From NCBI RefSeq assembly GCF_905212365.1, contig NZ_CAJMEH010000024.1, positions 1 to 26,313 on the forward strand: a stretch of DNA of 26,313 nt. The letters are read 5' to 3'. The number at the start of each line of letters is the position of its first letter. Position 1 is the stretch's first letter. Position numbers and translations under genes: made by a program. Source of the stretch: an uncultured Phascolarctobacterium sp. GTDB lineage: Bacteria; Bacillota; Negativicutes; Acidaminococcales; Acidaminococcaceae. The notes beneath the pieces are model-generated. The model had not been told where the DNA came from. It did not search any database and saw nothing but the letters and a program-made list of their open reading frames with translations. This document shows, one piece after another, positions 16,039 to 24,605 of this stretch.

Positions 16039-17105
16039 GGACGGTCTTCCTCCGCATGCCACAGCTCCTTGTACAGCACCCGGTAAACAGCCGCCACCGG
16101 CACGGCGAAAACCATACCCAAAATGCCGAACAGCTTAGCGCCAATCAGCAGGCTGGCAATAACCAGCACAGGATGCAGGTCAATCTTCTGTCCCATAATC
16201 TTGGGCAGAATATAATTGGCGTCCAGCTGATAGTACACAGCGTAAAAAATCGCCACATGCAGCGCCGCCGTCGGGCTTTGCCCATAGGCGATAAAAATAG
16301 CCGGGACTGCGCCCATCAGCGAGCCGACGACCGGTACGGTCTCGGCCAGAATGGCCCAAAAGCCCAACACCAAAGGAAATTCCACGCCCAAAAGCGCCGT
16401 GCCAACGGTAATTACAAAGCCGGAAATCAGGCTCAGCTTAAACAAGCCGCGCACATAGGCGCTCAGCGTGCGGCCAATTTCATCGATAACGTGAGCGGCC
16501 TTGGGCTGAGCGTCGTAATTAAACAGGTTGATTATCATTTCCCGCAGCACACGCCAATCCTTCAAAAAATAGAAAGCCAGAAAGGGCACGATAATCATGC
16601 CGATTAAATTCTGCACAATATCCAGACTGCTTTGCAGCAAATTGCGCAGCACCATACTCACGAAGCCCATGGCCCAGTTAATCAGGCTGTCCACCAGCAT
16701 ATCGAAGCTGGAGGGCAGCATGGGTATGCGCGTCGGGTCGCGCAAAAGCGTATCCAGACTCTGGATGTTGGACTTAGCGGCAAGCTGCGGCAGCTTCAGC
16801 AGAAATTCGTTCATCTGTCCAAAAAGCGGCAGCACGATAAAAGCGATGACGATAACAAAGAAAATGCCAAACGCCAGCAGCGCCAGAATAATCGCCACCG
16901 CCCACGACAGCTTGATCATGCCATGAGCCATGCGCACCTGCGAAATAGCGTTGACCAAGGGGTACAGCGCAAAGGCCAGGCCCACCGCCAGCCAAACCGG
17001 CAGCATAAACCCGCCCAACAGATACAGCACATAGGACACGCCCGCCGTAACGGCCAATTTAAAAATTGTACTTTGCTTTACTTGCGACCAATATTTAAAC
17101 ATCAT
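16035..17105 (-). CDS. AI-2E family transporter (PerM/YdiK-like membrane protein)
   Basis: A membrane protein of about 356 residues with the arrangement of the AI-2E exporter family: two N-terminal hydrophobic segments (TAGVSYVLYLLGGFMLPVWLA), another pair near residues 65-90, a soluble stretch, then a dense C-terminal bundle with FLAFYFLKDW, ALLGVEFPLVLGFWAILAETVPVVGS and the closing QKIDLHPVLVIASLLIGAKLFGILGMVFAVP. Members export varied small molecules or act as Na+/H+ antiporters, so the substrate cannot be named. Two adjacent ATGs (17105, 17102) are possible starts with no strong ribosome site; translation is probably coupled to the MBL gene whose stop is three nt upstream. The stop overlaps the hemZ start as ATGA. 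Confidence 0.88.
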   Translation of the reverse strand: MMFKYWSQVKQSTIFKLAVTAGVSYVLYLLGGFMLPVWLAVGLAFALYPLVNAISQVRMAHGMIKLSWAVAIILALLAFGIFFVIVIAFIVLPLFGQMNEFLLKLPQLAAKSNIQSLDTLLRDPTRIPMLPSSFDMLVDSLINWAMGFVSMVLRNLLQSSLDIVQNLIGMIIVPFLAFYFLKDWRVLREMIINLFNYDAQPKAAHVIDEIGRTLSAYVRGLFKLSLISGFVITVGTALLGVEFPLVLGFWAILAETVPVVGSLMGAVPAIFIAYGQSPTAALHVAIFYAVYYQLDANYILPKIMGQKIDLHPVLVIASLLIGAKLFGILGMVFAVPVAAVYRVLYKELWHAEEDRP

Positions 17106-17108
17106 CAA

Positions 17109-17735
17109 TTATTGCAGGAACGGATTTCTGCGGCGCTCCCAGCCAACTGTAGTAGACGGCCCGTGGCCGGGCAGCAGCTTAACATCGTCGCTTAAAACGA
17201 GAATTTTACTCTTAATGGATTGCAGCAGCTCCTTATAGCTGCCGCCGGGTAAATCGGTACGGCCGATGGATTCGCAAAAAATAGTATCGCCTGCGAACAT
17301 TACGCCGCCCGCCTCCAGATAATAGCAAACGCCGCCCTTGGTATGGCCTGGCGTAGCCAGCACCTTGAACTGCATGCCTGCCAGTTCCAGCACATCGCCG
17401 TCTTTTACAATATGCTCAGGAGGCTCGCACTGAATAGAGTAACCAATGAAAAAAGATAAATTAACGTCGGCTTTTGCAAGGCAGGGCTCGTCGCCTGCGC
17501 TGATATATACCGGCGCGCCCGTAGCTTTGCGCAGCTCGTTTAAAGCGCCGATATGGTCGCTATGACCATGCGTCAGCAAAATAGCTGTAATTTTCGCCTT
17601 CGCCTGCTCCGCCATGCGTAAAATAGCGTCGCAGTCTGCGCCGGGGTCCACAATAACGCCCTCGCACAGTTCCTCGTTGACCGCAAAATAGCAATTGGTA
17701 GCCAGCATACCTACCTCTGCTCCGTATATTTTCAT
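17109..17735 (-). CDS. MBL-fold metallo-hydrolase (glyoxalase II-like)
   Basis: A 208-residue metallo-beta-lactamase-fold hydrolase. The zinc motif is THGHSDHIGA (HxHxDH) near residue 60, followed by TPGHTKGGVCYY, AGDTIF with the bridging Asp, and the C-terminal LPGHGPSTT His. This set fits the YqgX/YcbL-type glyoxalase II-like hydrolases that act on thioesters such as S-lactoyl derivatives, though many members have unknown substrates. I start at ATG 17735, with a perfect AGGAGG six nt upstream; a longer frame from TTG 17756 would place that site inside the gene. It is 25 nt after dtd and three nt before the permease frame, and this neighbourhood next to dtd and relA is common in Firmicutes. 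Confidence 0.92.
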   Translation of the reverse strand: MKIYGAEVGMLATNCYFAVNEELCEGVIVDPGADCDAILRMAEQAKAKITAILLTHGHSDHIGALNELRKATGAPVYISAGDEPCLAKADVNLSFFIGYSIQCEPPEHIVKDGDVLELAGMQFKVLATPGHTKGGVCYYLEAGGVMFAGDTIFCESIGRTDLPGGSYKELLQSIKSKILVLSDDVKLLPGHGPSTTVGWERRRNPFLQ

Positions 17736-17760
17736 GCCATGCCTCCTGTATATCAAATAC

Positions 17761-18210
17761 CTAAAGAATCTTGGTTGAATCCAATAAAATAGTCACCGGC
17801 CCGTTATTCACCAGCTCCACCAGCATATGAGCGCGGAACACACCTGTTGCCACCAGCAGACCTTTGACGCGGCACTGCTCCACAAACTGCTCGTAGAAGA
17901 CGTTGGCTGTATCCGGCTTAGCCGCTTTATCAAAGGAAGGCCGCTTGCCCTTGCGGCAGTCGCCGCACAGCGTAAACTGGGACACCGCCAGCAGCGAACC
18001 GCCGATATCCTGCACCGACAGATTCATTTTGCCCCCGGCGTCCTCGAAAATGCGCAGGCCGCACACCTTGTCCACGATATAATGCAAATCCTTTTCCGTA
18101 TCGCCTTCGGCCACGCCTAAAAGCACCAGCAGGCCACGCTCTACCTTACCGGTAAGCTGCCCGTCCACCGTAACGCTGGCGCGGTCTACACGCTGTACTA
18201 CCGCTCTCAT
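17761..18210 (-). CDS. dtd: D-aminoacyl-tRNA deacylase
   Basis: Removes D-amino acids (and glycine) mischarged on tRNAs. The 149-residue protein starts MRAVVQRVDRASVTV and ends with NNGPVTILLDS, the Gly-cisPro motif of DTD. The active-site SQFTL lies at about residues 77-81. The following residues, CGDCRKGKRPSF, have cysteines where most family members I recall have Tyr or Leu and Thr; this is unusual but outside the invariant positions. ATG 18210 overlaps the relA stop as ATGA, so the two are translationally coupled, the same gene order as in Bacillus. Confidence 0.96.
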   Translation of the reverse strand: MRAVVQRVDRASVTVDGQLTGKVERGLLVLLGVAEGDTEKDLHYIVDKVCGLRIFEDAGGKMNLSVQDIGGSLLAVSQFTLCGDCRKGKRPSFDKAAKPDTANVFYEQFVEQCRVKGLLVATGVFRAHMLVELVNNGPVTILLDSTKIL

Positions 18211-20447
18211 TTGCGCTTACCTCCTCCGACGTTGGCCGTGGAAACTACGCGCTCTACGTTATAGACTCCCTTCATGCGGCGAATGCGGTTCATCACGTAT
18301 TCCAGCTGCTCCAGGCTGGTAATATCCAGACCCATGTGGGTGGTCGCCGTTTTATTTTTATCCGTATGGCAGCTCAGGGAGAAAATATTCAGCTTCGCCT
18401 CGCTGGTGATATTCATAATATCGCTCATCATGCCGGGGCGGTCCTGAGAGGTTATCATAATATTAACCTTGTAAACGTCGTCGATGCCCACATCCCAGGA
18501 AACCTCGATTAAGCGGCGCTGCTCGTCGGGATTATTGGACAGCACGTTAGGGCAATCCGCACGGTGTACGGATATGCCGCTGCCGCGGGTAATATAGCCG
18601 ATAACAGGGTCGCCGGGAATCGGGTTGCAGCATCGGGCCAGCTTAACCATAATGCCCTCCTCGCCCTTGACCAAAATGCCGTGGCTGGATTTAGCCTTGG
18701 ATTTACGCGGCTTCAGCTCCGCCAAAACCTGCGCCAAATCCTTGGTGGTTTCCAGCTTTTGCTCCTTTTTATACAAATCCACCAGCTTGGACATAACGGT
18801 GTTCAGCGTTACGCCGCCGTAGCCCAGCGTTGCCAGCAGGTTTTCGTCCGTATCGATACGCAGCTTATTGCCTACGGCCTTCAGCTTCTCCGGCGTCATC
18901 AGCACCTTAATGTCGTAGCCCAAGCGTTTAACCTCGCGCTCCAGCATTTCGCGGCCCTTGAGGATATTTTCCTCACGGCGTTCCTTCTTAAACCAGTTTT
19001 TAATCTTGTTGCGGGTATCGCTGGAGCCGACAATATTGATCCAGTCGCGGCTGGGGCCGCTGGACTGCTTGGAGGTAATAACCTCTACAATATCGCCGTT
19101 TTTCAGCTGGTAATCTAAGGGCACAATGCGGCCGTTGACCTTCGCGCCTACGCAGCGGTTGCCCACGTCCGTATGAATGCGGTAGGCAAAGTCGATGGGC
19201 ACGCTGCCCACGGGCAGGTCGATAACGTCGCCGCGGGGCGTAAAGACAAAGACCTCGTCAGCGAAAATATCCATTTTTACCGTGTTGACGAAATCACGGG
19301 AATCGTTCATATCATTGTGCCATTCCAACAGCTGGCGCAGCCAGGACAGCTTGGCGTCGAAGCCCTTGTCGCCGCCGGCAGCAGGCTTGCTGCCGCCGCT
19401 TTCCTTATAGCGCCAGTGCGCGGCGATACCGTACTCGCTAATGCGGTGCATCTCAAAGGTACGGATTTGAATTTCCAACGGCTGCCCGCCGGAGCTGAGC
19501 ACCGTAGTATGCAGCGACTGGTACATATTGGACTTAGGCACGGCCACATAATCCTTAAAGCGACCCGGAATGGGCTTCCACATGCTATGCACAATGCCCA
19601 GAGTGCCGTAGCAGTCTGTAACCGTATCCACCAGCACGCGGATAGCCAGCAAATCATAAATTTCGTTCAACTGCTTATGGTCGCGCAGCATCTTTTTATG
19701 GATGCTGTAAAAATTCTTGGGACGCCCCTGAATCTCGCAGCGAATACCGGCCTTTTCCAAAGCCTTCTTCAAGGTTTCCATGGCGTCGTTAATCATGGCT
19801 TCGCGCTCGCGGCGCTTAATCTTTACCTGCTCCATCAAATCATAGTAGATTTCCGGCTCCATATAGCGGAACGCCAAGTCCTCCAATTCCCATTTGATGG
19901 TGTAAATGCCCAGACGGTGCGCCAAAGGCGTGTAAATTTCCAGCGTTTCCCGCGAAATGGACTGCTGCTTATGCACGGGCATGAACTTCATGGTGCGCAT
20001 ATTGTGCAGGCGGTCGGCCAGCTTAATCAAAACCACGCGAATATCGCGGGCCATGGCCAAAAACATTTTGCGGTAGTTTTCTATCTGCCGGTCTTCCTTG
20101 GAAATATATTCTATCTTGCCCAGCTTGGTAACGCCGTCCACCAAATTGGCTACCACTACGCCGAAGCGCTCCTTCAAATCGTCCAGCGTATAATCAGTAT
20201 CCTCGACAACGTCGTGCAGAAACGCAGCCGCCAGCGTCGTTTCATCCATCTGCAGGCCCACGAGAATGCTGACCACGCCTATGGGATGAATGATATATGG
20301 TTCGCCGGATTTGCGCACCTGGGTTTTGTGCGCGTCAGCCGCCAGCTCATAAGCCTTGCGGACAAAAGCCGTCTGCTCCGGGCTCAGATACGCCTCTATC
20401 TTCGCAAATAATTCGTCTACATCGGTAATAATTCCTGTTGAGGGCAT
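18207..20447 (-). CDS. relA: Bifunctional (p)ppGpp synthetase/hydrolase
   Basis: Long RSH-type enzyme of about 746 residues that makes and degrades the stringent-response alarmone. The N-terminal HD hydrolase domain has His78-Asp79 in FLHDVVEDTDY and an intact set of flanking motifs. The synthetase domain has RFKDYVAVPKSNMYQSLHTTV, and its RxKD type goes with bifunctional Rel. The TGS domain begins at DEVFVFTPRGDVIDLP, the conserved-cysteine segment has ARCCNPIPGDPV and HRADCPN, and a C-terminal ACT domain ends the protein. Both activities are therefore expected. I start at ATG 20447 (MPSTG) with GGGGAG close upstream, instead of GTG 20459. It is 27 nt after recJ; the apt gene usually found between them in Bacillus is absent. 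It overlaps dtd by four nt. Confidence 0.96.
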   Translation of the reverse strand: MPSTGIITDVDELFAKIEAYLSPEQTAFVRKAYELAADAHKTQVRKSGEPYIIHPIGVVSILVGLQMDETTLAAAFLHDVVEDTDYTLDDLKERFGVVVANLVDGVTKLGKIEYISKEDRQIENYRKMFLAMARDIRVVLIKLADRLHNMRTMKFMPVHKQQSISRETLEIYTPLAHRLGIYTIKWELEDLAFRYMEPEIYYDLMEQVKIKRREREAMINDAMETLKKALEKAGIRCEIQGRPKNFYSIHKKMLRDHKQLNEIYDLLAIRVLVDTVTDCYGTLGIVHSMWKPIPGRFKDYVAVPKSNMYQSLHTTVLSSGGQPLEIQIRTFEMHRISEYGIAAHWRYKESGGSKPAAGGDKGFDAKLSWLRQLLEWHNDMNDSRDFVNTVKMDIFADEVFVFTPRGDVIDLPVGSVPIDFAYRIHTDVGNRCVGAKVNGRIVPLDYQLKNGDIVEVITSKQSSGPSRDWINIVGSSDTRNKIKNWFKKERREENILKGREMLEREVKRLGYDIKVLMTPEKLKAVGNKLRIDTDENLLATLGYGGVTLNTVMSKLVDLYKKEQKLETTKDLAQVLAELKPRKSKAKSSHGILVKGEEGIMVKLARCCNPIPGDPVIGYITRGSGISVHRADCPNVLSNNPDEQRRLIEVSWDVGIDDVYKVNIMITSQDRPGMMSDIMNITSEAKLNIFSLSCHTDKNKTATTHMGLDITSLEQLEYVMNRIRRMKGVYNVERVVSTANVGGGKRK

Positions 20448-20474
20448 TCCTCTCCCCACTCCTATCCTTCAACG

Positions 20475-22817
20475 TCAGCCGCGCAGCAGCTCGTACTGGC
20501 TCAGACGTAAATTTTCTCTATAAACAGCTTCCAAACGCTGCCGCTCCTGCTGCAGGGCTGCGTAAAGGGGTGAATCCTCCAGCTGGCAGCGCTTAATAAC
20601 ACCTTTTTTTATTATACCATCATTCAGGGTAATAAAGCCAAGCTCCGCCATAATTTTTATAGCGTTCCTGCTAATACAACGGTGTTTTTGTAACAAATAT
20701 TCCACATTCAGCTGTCCGTCAGTGCGCAGTGCTTCCATAACCGCCTTATAGGCCGCCGCCATACCGTCCCGATTGGGATGCTCCAGCGCCAGCTTCGCTA
20801 AAGCCGCGTCCAAATCCTGCTGCTGAAACAGCAGTAACACGGTGCTTACGTTCTGACGGCTTAAAGCCTGACACAGCTGCCGCAGCTCCACCGCAGGCAA
20901 ATCCACAAAAGCCGCTATGCCGCCGCTTTGCTCCTTACAGGCAGAATAAGGCCGCACCGTTAAATAGGTCAGCAAGCCCTGCCGCTTCTCTTCCCAAGCC
21001 TCGGCCAGTTTCTGCGGCTGCTCCGTGTATACCGTCAGCCGCGGATACACGCGGGCCAACGCCGCCAGCAAAGCATATTTATCCTCGCGGCTGGCGCGCA
21101 GGTCGCCTATGGTCAGCTGCTGCCTGATGCTCACCGCATGCAGCTGCACGCTGATTTCATTATTCCAGACGTTGATTTTAGGCTGAAAGGCCACGTCGGC
21201 AATCATATTATCAAATAAAAAGGGCAGCAACTCGGCATTGTTCCACATTACGCAGCGATAGGAAAAATCCCCCTTATCCAAGGTAAACTGCAAATGGGTG
21301 CGCTCCTTTCCCATGGCTCTTTGATTATGCAGCAGCGCGCTTTGAAAAGCAAAAACTGGCGTCAAATTGGCGCAGCCGCATGGCTCTAAAAGCTGCAGCT
21401 GCTGCAAATCGCGCAGGGTTATCTCTCCTTGGCCGGGAACTACGCAGTCCACCACCTGATGGGGCTGATAATCCTCCGGCTGCAGATGGGCACGCACATA
21501 TTCCCTAAAGCGACGGCGGAATTCGTCCACCTTCGCCGTCGGCAGCGTTAAGCCCGCCGCCTGATGATGCCCGCCGAATTGCGTCAGAATATCGCTTTCC
21601 GCAGCAATGGCTTCGTATAAATTCAGCGCCGGTATACTGCGGCAGCTACCCTTGGTCATCTCCCCGGCAACGCTTAAAAGAATAGTCGGCAAATGGTATT
21701 TATCCACGAGCCGCGACGCTACGATGCCGATAACCCCCTGATGCCAGCCCTCGCTGGCCAGCACTATGGCCGTATCGATATGTTCCTCCAGCGCCAGCTG
21801 CGCTTCCGCTTCCTCCATAATCTTACGGCTGATTTCCTGACGCAGAGCGTTTTCCCGGTTAAGCTCGGCAGCAATAGCCTCCGCCTTCGCCGGGTCGTCC
21901 GTAACCAACAGCTCCACGGCCGATTGGGCATGCTCCAAACGACCTACGGCGTTCAGCCGCGGCGCCAGGCCAAAGCCAATGTTGTCAGCTGCTATGCCCT
22001 TTTCCGGGCAGCCGCTGGCCTTAATCAAAGCCTTTAGGCCCACCAGCCGCGTCGTTTCCATGGCCTTGAGTCCCCGGCGCACCAGCTCGCGGTTTTCTCC
22101 CACCAAGGGCACGATATCTGCCACGGTTCCTAAAGCCGCCAGCTCCGTCAAATCCTGCCACGCAGGCAGCGAGCCGTCCTTTTGCTGCTCCAGCGCCTGA
22201 CACAGCTTAAAGGCCACGCCCACGCCGCTGAGCTCCTTAAAGGGATAACGGCAATCGCTCTGCTTGGGATTCACGATAGCGTAGGCCGGAGGCAGTACCT
22301 CCGGCACCGTATGATGGTCCGTAATAATAATATCCAAACTTTTGGGTGCGTTTTCCACCTCATGCAGGCCGCTGATACCGCAGTCCACCGTAATCACCAG
22401 CGTCGTGCCGCCGCTCGCAATGCTTTGCAGCGCTTCGTCGTTGAGGCCGTAGCCCTCGCTTTTGCGCCGGGGAATGTAGGTAGCCGCCTTAGCTCCCCTG
22501 CCGCGTAAATAAATATACAGCAGAGAGGATGCCGTAATGCCGTCCACATCGTAATCGCCGTAAACGGTAATCTGCTCGCCTGCGGCAATAGCGCGCTCGA
22601 TACGCGCCACCACTTTATCCATATCCTTCAGCAGGAACGGATCATGAAAGGGCGCGTCGCTGCCATACAGAAATTCCCGCATGGACTGGGTGTCGTTTAA
22701 GCCCCGTTCCAGCAAAATTCCCGTCACCAGCGGCGAAACGCCCAGCTCAGCAGACAGGCAGCCGGCCTTATGCTTATCATAATCGCGTATTTCCCAAATA
22801 CGCTGCTTGGCAATCAT
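20475..22817 (-). CDS. recJ: Single-stranded-DNA-specific exonuclease RecJ
   Basis: A 780-residue 5'-3' single-strand exonuclease for recombination and mismatch/base-excision repair. The DHH-phosphoesterase motifs are DYDVDG (88-93), VDCG around Asp145 and DHH (167-169). The DHHA1 domain has FGGHHQAAGL, and an OB-fold segment follows around CVVPGQGEITL. The remaining 200 or so C-terminal residues are the extra domain typical of Firmicutes RecJ and diverge more. ATG 22817 overlaps the lapA stop as ATGA, so translation is coupled. It leads into relA after 27 nt. Confidence 0.96.
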   Translation of the reverse strand: MIAKQRIWEIRDYDKHKAGCLSAELGVSPLVTGILLERGLNDTQSMREFLYGSDAPFHDPFLLKDMDKVVARIERAIAAGEQITVYGDYDVDGITASSLLYIYLRGRGAKAATYIPRRKSEGYGLNDEALQSIASGGTTLVITVDCGISGLHEVENAPKSLDIIITDHHTVPEVLPPAYAIVNPKQSDCRYPFKELSGVGVAFKLCQALEQQKDGSLPAWQDLTELAALGTVADIVPLVGENRELVRRGLKAMETTRLVGLKALIKASGCPEKGIAADNIGFGLAPRLNAVGRLEHAQSAVELLVTDDPAKAEAIAAELNRENALRQEISRKIMEEAEAQLALEEHIDTAIVLASEGWHQGVIGIVASRLVDKYHLPTILLSVAGEMTKGSCRSIPALNLYEAIAAESDILTQFGGHHQAAGLTLPTAKVDEFRRRFREYVRAHLQPEDYQPHQVVDCVVPGQGEITLRDLQQLQLLEPCGCANLTPVFAFQSALLHNQRAMGKERTHLQFTLDKGDFSYRCVMWNNAELLPFLFDNMIADVAFQPKINVWNNEISVQLHAVSIRQQLTIGDLRASREDKYALLAALARVYPRLTVYTEQPQKLAEAWEEKRQGLLTYLTVRPYSACKEQSGGIAAFVDLPAVELRQLCQALSRQNVSTVLLLFQQQDLDAALAKLALEHPNRDGMAAAYKAVMEALRTDGQLNVEYLLQKHRCISRNAIKIMAELGFITLNDGIIKKGVIKRCQLEDSPLYAALQQERQRLEAVYRENLRLSQYELLRG

Positions 22818-23164
22818 TGCTCCGCTCCCGCTTTTGCTTTAGCCGCAGCTTCAGCGCCTGCTTCCTTATGCAGGTTCTGCGTATGCTGCAGCATATTGAT
22901 GCGCTCCTCCAGACGTTTTTTCTCGCTTTGCAGCGCCGTTATATGCTCCTGCAGCTTTTTATCCTGCAAATAATGACGCGCCTTCATCGCCAGCAAAAAG
23001 CAGGTAGCCACCAAAACGCCCACCAAAAACGACCCTAAAATGACCAGCACCAGCGAAGACGTAAAGCTCCAAAAGACAAAATTCAAGGAAACTGCAATCG
23101 CGTTCTGCACGGCAAATAAAGCTACTATGATACTCAGTACAATAACAAAAATCAACATCGGCAT
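22814..23164 (-). CDS. lapA: LapA-domain (DUF1049) membrane protein
   Basis: A 116-residue protein with two N-terminal membrane segments, VIVLSIIVALFAVQNA and LVLVILGSFLVGVLVATCFL, joined by a short loop containing VSLNFVFWSF. This is the standard layout of the LapA_dom (DUF1049) family. A charged coiled-coil with heptad-like LQEHITALQSEKKRLEERI follows, then an Ala/Lys/Glu-rich tail. In Proteobacteria LapA works with LapB in LPS assembly control; whether this applies here is unknown. I start at ATG 23164, with AAGGAG nine nt upstream; an open frame extends much further upstream but runs through promoter and terminator sequence. First gene of the recJ-relA run and probably its promoter-proximal cistron. 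Confidence 0.85.
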   Translation of the reverse strand: MPMLIFVIVLSIIVALFAVQNAIAVSLNFVFWSFTSSLVLVILGSFLVGVLVATCFLLAMKARHYLQDKKLQEHITALQSEKKRLEERINMLQHTQNLHKEAGAEAAAKAKAGAEQ

Positions 23165-23194
23165 TTTCCTCAGCTCCTTCGCAAAATAATGATT

Positions 23195-23223
23195 ATTATA
23201 ACTGATAATATTCTGCCAGCGAA
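23195..23223 (-). promoter_or_regulatory. Candidate promoter of the lapA-recJ-relA run
   Basis: On the minus strand a perfect TATAAT (23195-23200) lies 17 nt downstream of a poor -35 (TTCGCT, 23218-23223), giving a short leader of about 24 nt before ATG 23164. A second candidate, TTGCAT-16-TATACA, lies further upstream near 23260. The 200-nt gap after the terminator must contain a promoter, but which one is used is uncertain. Confidence 0.45.
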
Positions 23224-23304
23224 GAAATTTTTCCTGCCTGATATTGTGAAAAATCGTTGTATACATGCAAATACAGCATATGCAAAAAATTTTACTTCTA
23301 TCTA

Positions 23305-23343
23305 TATATAAAGAAAACCAGAGCAACCCGCGTTACTCTGGTT
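23305..23343 (-). terminator. Strong intrinsic terminator after the nitroreductase gene
   Basis: In the minus-strand transcript AACCAGAG (23336-23343) pairs with CTCTGGTT (23316-23323), extended inward past one mismatch by three more pairs around a 4-nt loop, and is followed by TTTCTTTATATA. It lies 30 nt after the stop and ends the murB-nitroreductase run. Confidence 0.85.
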
Positions 23344-23373
23344 CGTGACTCTATCTATGCTTTGCCTTAAAGC

Positions 23374-24183
23374 TTATCTGAATTCAATTTTTAAATGCTG
23401 GCGTTCGGGCATCCGCTTGTATTTATATTTAGGATATCCCACCATCAGCGTGCCCACGATATTCTGCTTGGCAGGCACGCCTACCAAATCCAGCAGCGGC
23501 CGGTAGCCTGCAATGCCGCAGCTTTGGATAAAACCGGCGATTGTCGTGCCTAAGCCGATGGTCGGCGCAAACAGCTCGGCGTAGGCCCAGCTCTGCTCCG
23601 CATTGCTGACGCCGGTAATGTTCAAACGGCGCGCCAAAGCGAATACCAGACAGGGCGCATGACGGGCAATAATGTCCTGCCCGCGCTCGCGGTAAGCGCG
23701 CAGCACCGTCATAAAATAGCGCTTGTTTTCCGTACCGGCGGCCACCTCGTCCTCCATCCAGTTTGCTACGGCCTCGGCAATAGCTTTAATCTTCTCCGCA
23801 TCGCGGATAACTACGTAGTACAAGCCCTGGGAATTACCGGCCGTAGGCGCGTAACGCGCTACGTCCAGCAGCCGCATAAGGTCTTCGTCAGTGGGCGGTA
23901 CGGGTTTGAAATTACGCACGCTGCGGCGCATACGCAAAAACTCATAAGCCGTTTCCGGCTTCAGCACGGGCATGGTCACAGGGCGCTGCTCCGCCAGCGG
24001 CGCATACTTATTATCCAAGGCGCCCACAGGGCAAATAGCCACGCACTGGCCGCAGCTCATACAGCCGCGGTCAAAATGGCACTCGGGCCCGTTTTCACCC
24101 AGATTCAGGATGCAGGAAGGACAGCAGTCCACGCAAATGCCGCAGCGCAGGCATTTATCAGTATCAACCTTTAACAAATCCAC
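23374..24183 (-). CDS. Ferredoxin-nitroreductase fusion protein
   Basis: A 269-residue fusion. The N-terminus is a two-cluster bacterial ferredoxin: Cys11-x2-Cys14-x2-Cys17-x3-Cys21-Pro, then Cys41-x2-Cys44-x2-Cys47-x3-Cys51-Pro. The rest is an FMN-binding nitroreductase domain beginning RMRRSVRNFKPVPPTDEDL, with RYAPTAGNSQGLYYVVI and a C-terminal GTLMVGYPKYKYKRMPER. The ferredoxin clusters probably pass electrons to FMN, so ferredoxin replaces or supplements NAD(P)H; substrate unknown. The start is GTG 24183, supported by GAGGTG about seven nt upstream, with no nearby ATG. It follows the unrecognised small gene by 9 nt and ends in a strong terminator. Such fusions are frequent in anaerobic Firmicutes. 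Confidence 0.93.
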   Translation of the reverse strand: MDLLKVDTDKCLRCGICVDCCPSCILNLGENGPECHFDRGCMSCGQCVAICPVGALDNKYAPLAEQRPVTMPVLKPETAYEFLRMRRSVRNFKPVPPTDEDLMRLLDVARYAPTAGNSQGLYYVVIRDAEKIKAIAEAVANWMEDEVAAGTENKRYFMTVLRAYRERGQDIIARHAPCLVFALARRLNITGVSNAEQSWAYAELFAPTIGLGTTIAGFIQSCGIAGYRPLLDLVGVPAKQNIVGTLMVGYPKYKYKRMPERQHLKIEFR

Positions 24184-24192
24184 AATAACACC

Positions 24193-24588
24193 TCAGTCCT
24201 CAAATTGGATATATTCCAGTCCGCGAAAATCAGCCTTATAATGACCGCTCTTTAAAGGCTTGCTCATCAATTCCTTGTCACCGGTTTCCAGCCCGTCAAT
24301 ATTCACCAGCCCGATGGAGGCCACGGCGCACAAAGCGTGCAGCTCGCCCGCCACCTTCAGCGCGGCGGCCTTATCGCCCTCGCTGACAATGCCTCTGTTG
24401 GGGTACATATCCGAAGCCGCTACGATGACCGTCATAATTTTACCGCTCAGAGCAAAAATATGCGGTACCACATACTTATCCTCCTGCATAAAATCAATAG
24501 TAAAATTATGTCCTTCCAGCCAGGGTACCAAAGCCTGCAAACCAAGCCGGTGCAATTCCTGGTCGTTCATTAAATCTTCCACTGTCAC
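24193..24588 (-). CDS. Uncharacterised protein, about 131 residues
   Basis: I do not recognise this protein. It is soluble, acidic, with no signal peptide or membrane segment. Visible pieces are an N-terminal helical stretch (LHRLGLQALVPWLEGHNFTID), a strand-like PHIFALSGKIMTVIVAA, a helix EGDKAAALKVAGELHALCAV followed by a hydrophobic SIGLVNID, and a C-terminal FRGLEYIQFED. The alternation resembles the core of small nuclease-like folds, but no catalytic acidic-lysine set is evident; that is only a guess. The start is GTG 24588 with AAGGAAG upstream, or ATG 24570 with GGAAG upstream. It sits 17 nt after murB and 9 nt before the ferredoxin-nitroreductase, so it is part of that operon. Composition is normal for the chromosome. 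Confidence 0.75.
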   Translation of the reverse strand: MTVEDLMNDQELHRLGLQALVPWLEGHNFTIDFMQEDKYVVPHIFALSGKIMTVIVAASDMYPNRGIVSEGDKAAALKVAGELHALCAVASIGLVNIDGLETGDKELMSKPLKSGHYKADFRGLEYIQFED

Positions 24589-24605
24589 AACCTACTTCCT
24601 TAGCT

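Noticed and set aside
18564..20411. Long plus-strand open frames opposite relA, aspS, hisS and recJ
   Set aside because: They are antisense to strongly recognised genes and show the low-complexity composition of shadow frames in G+C-richer DNA.
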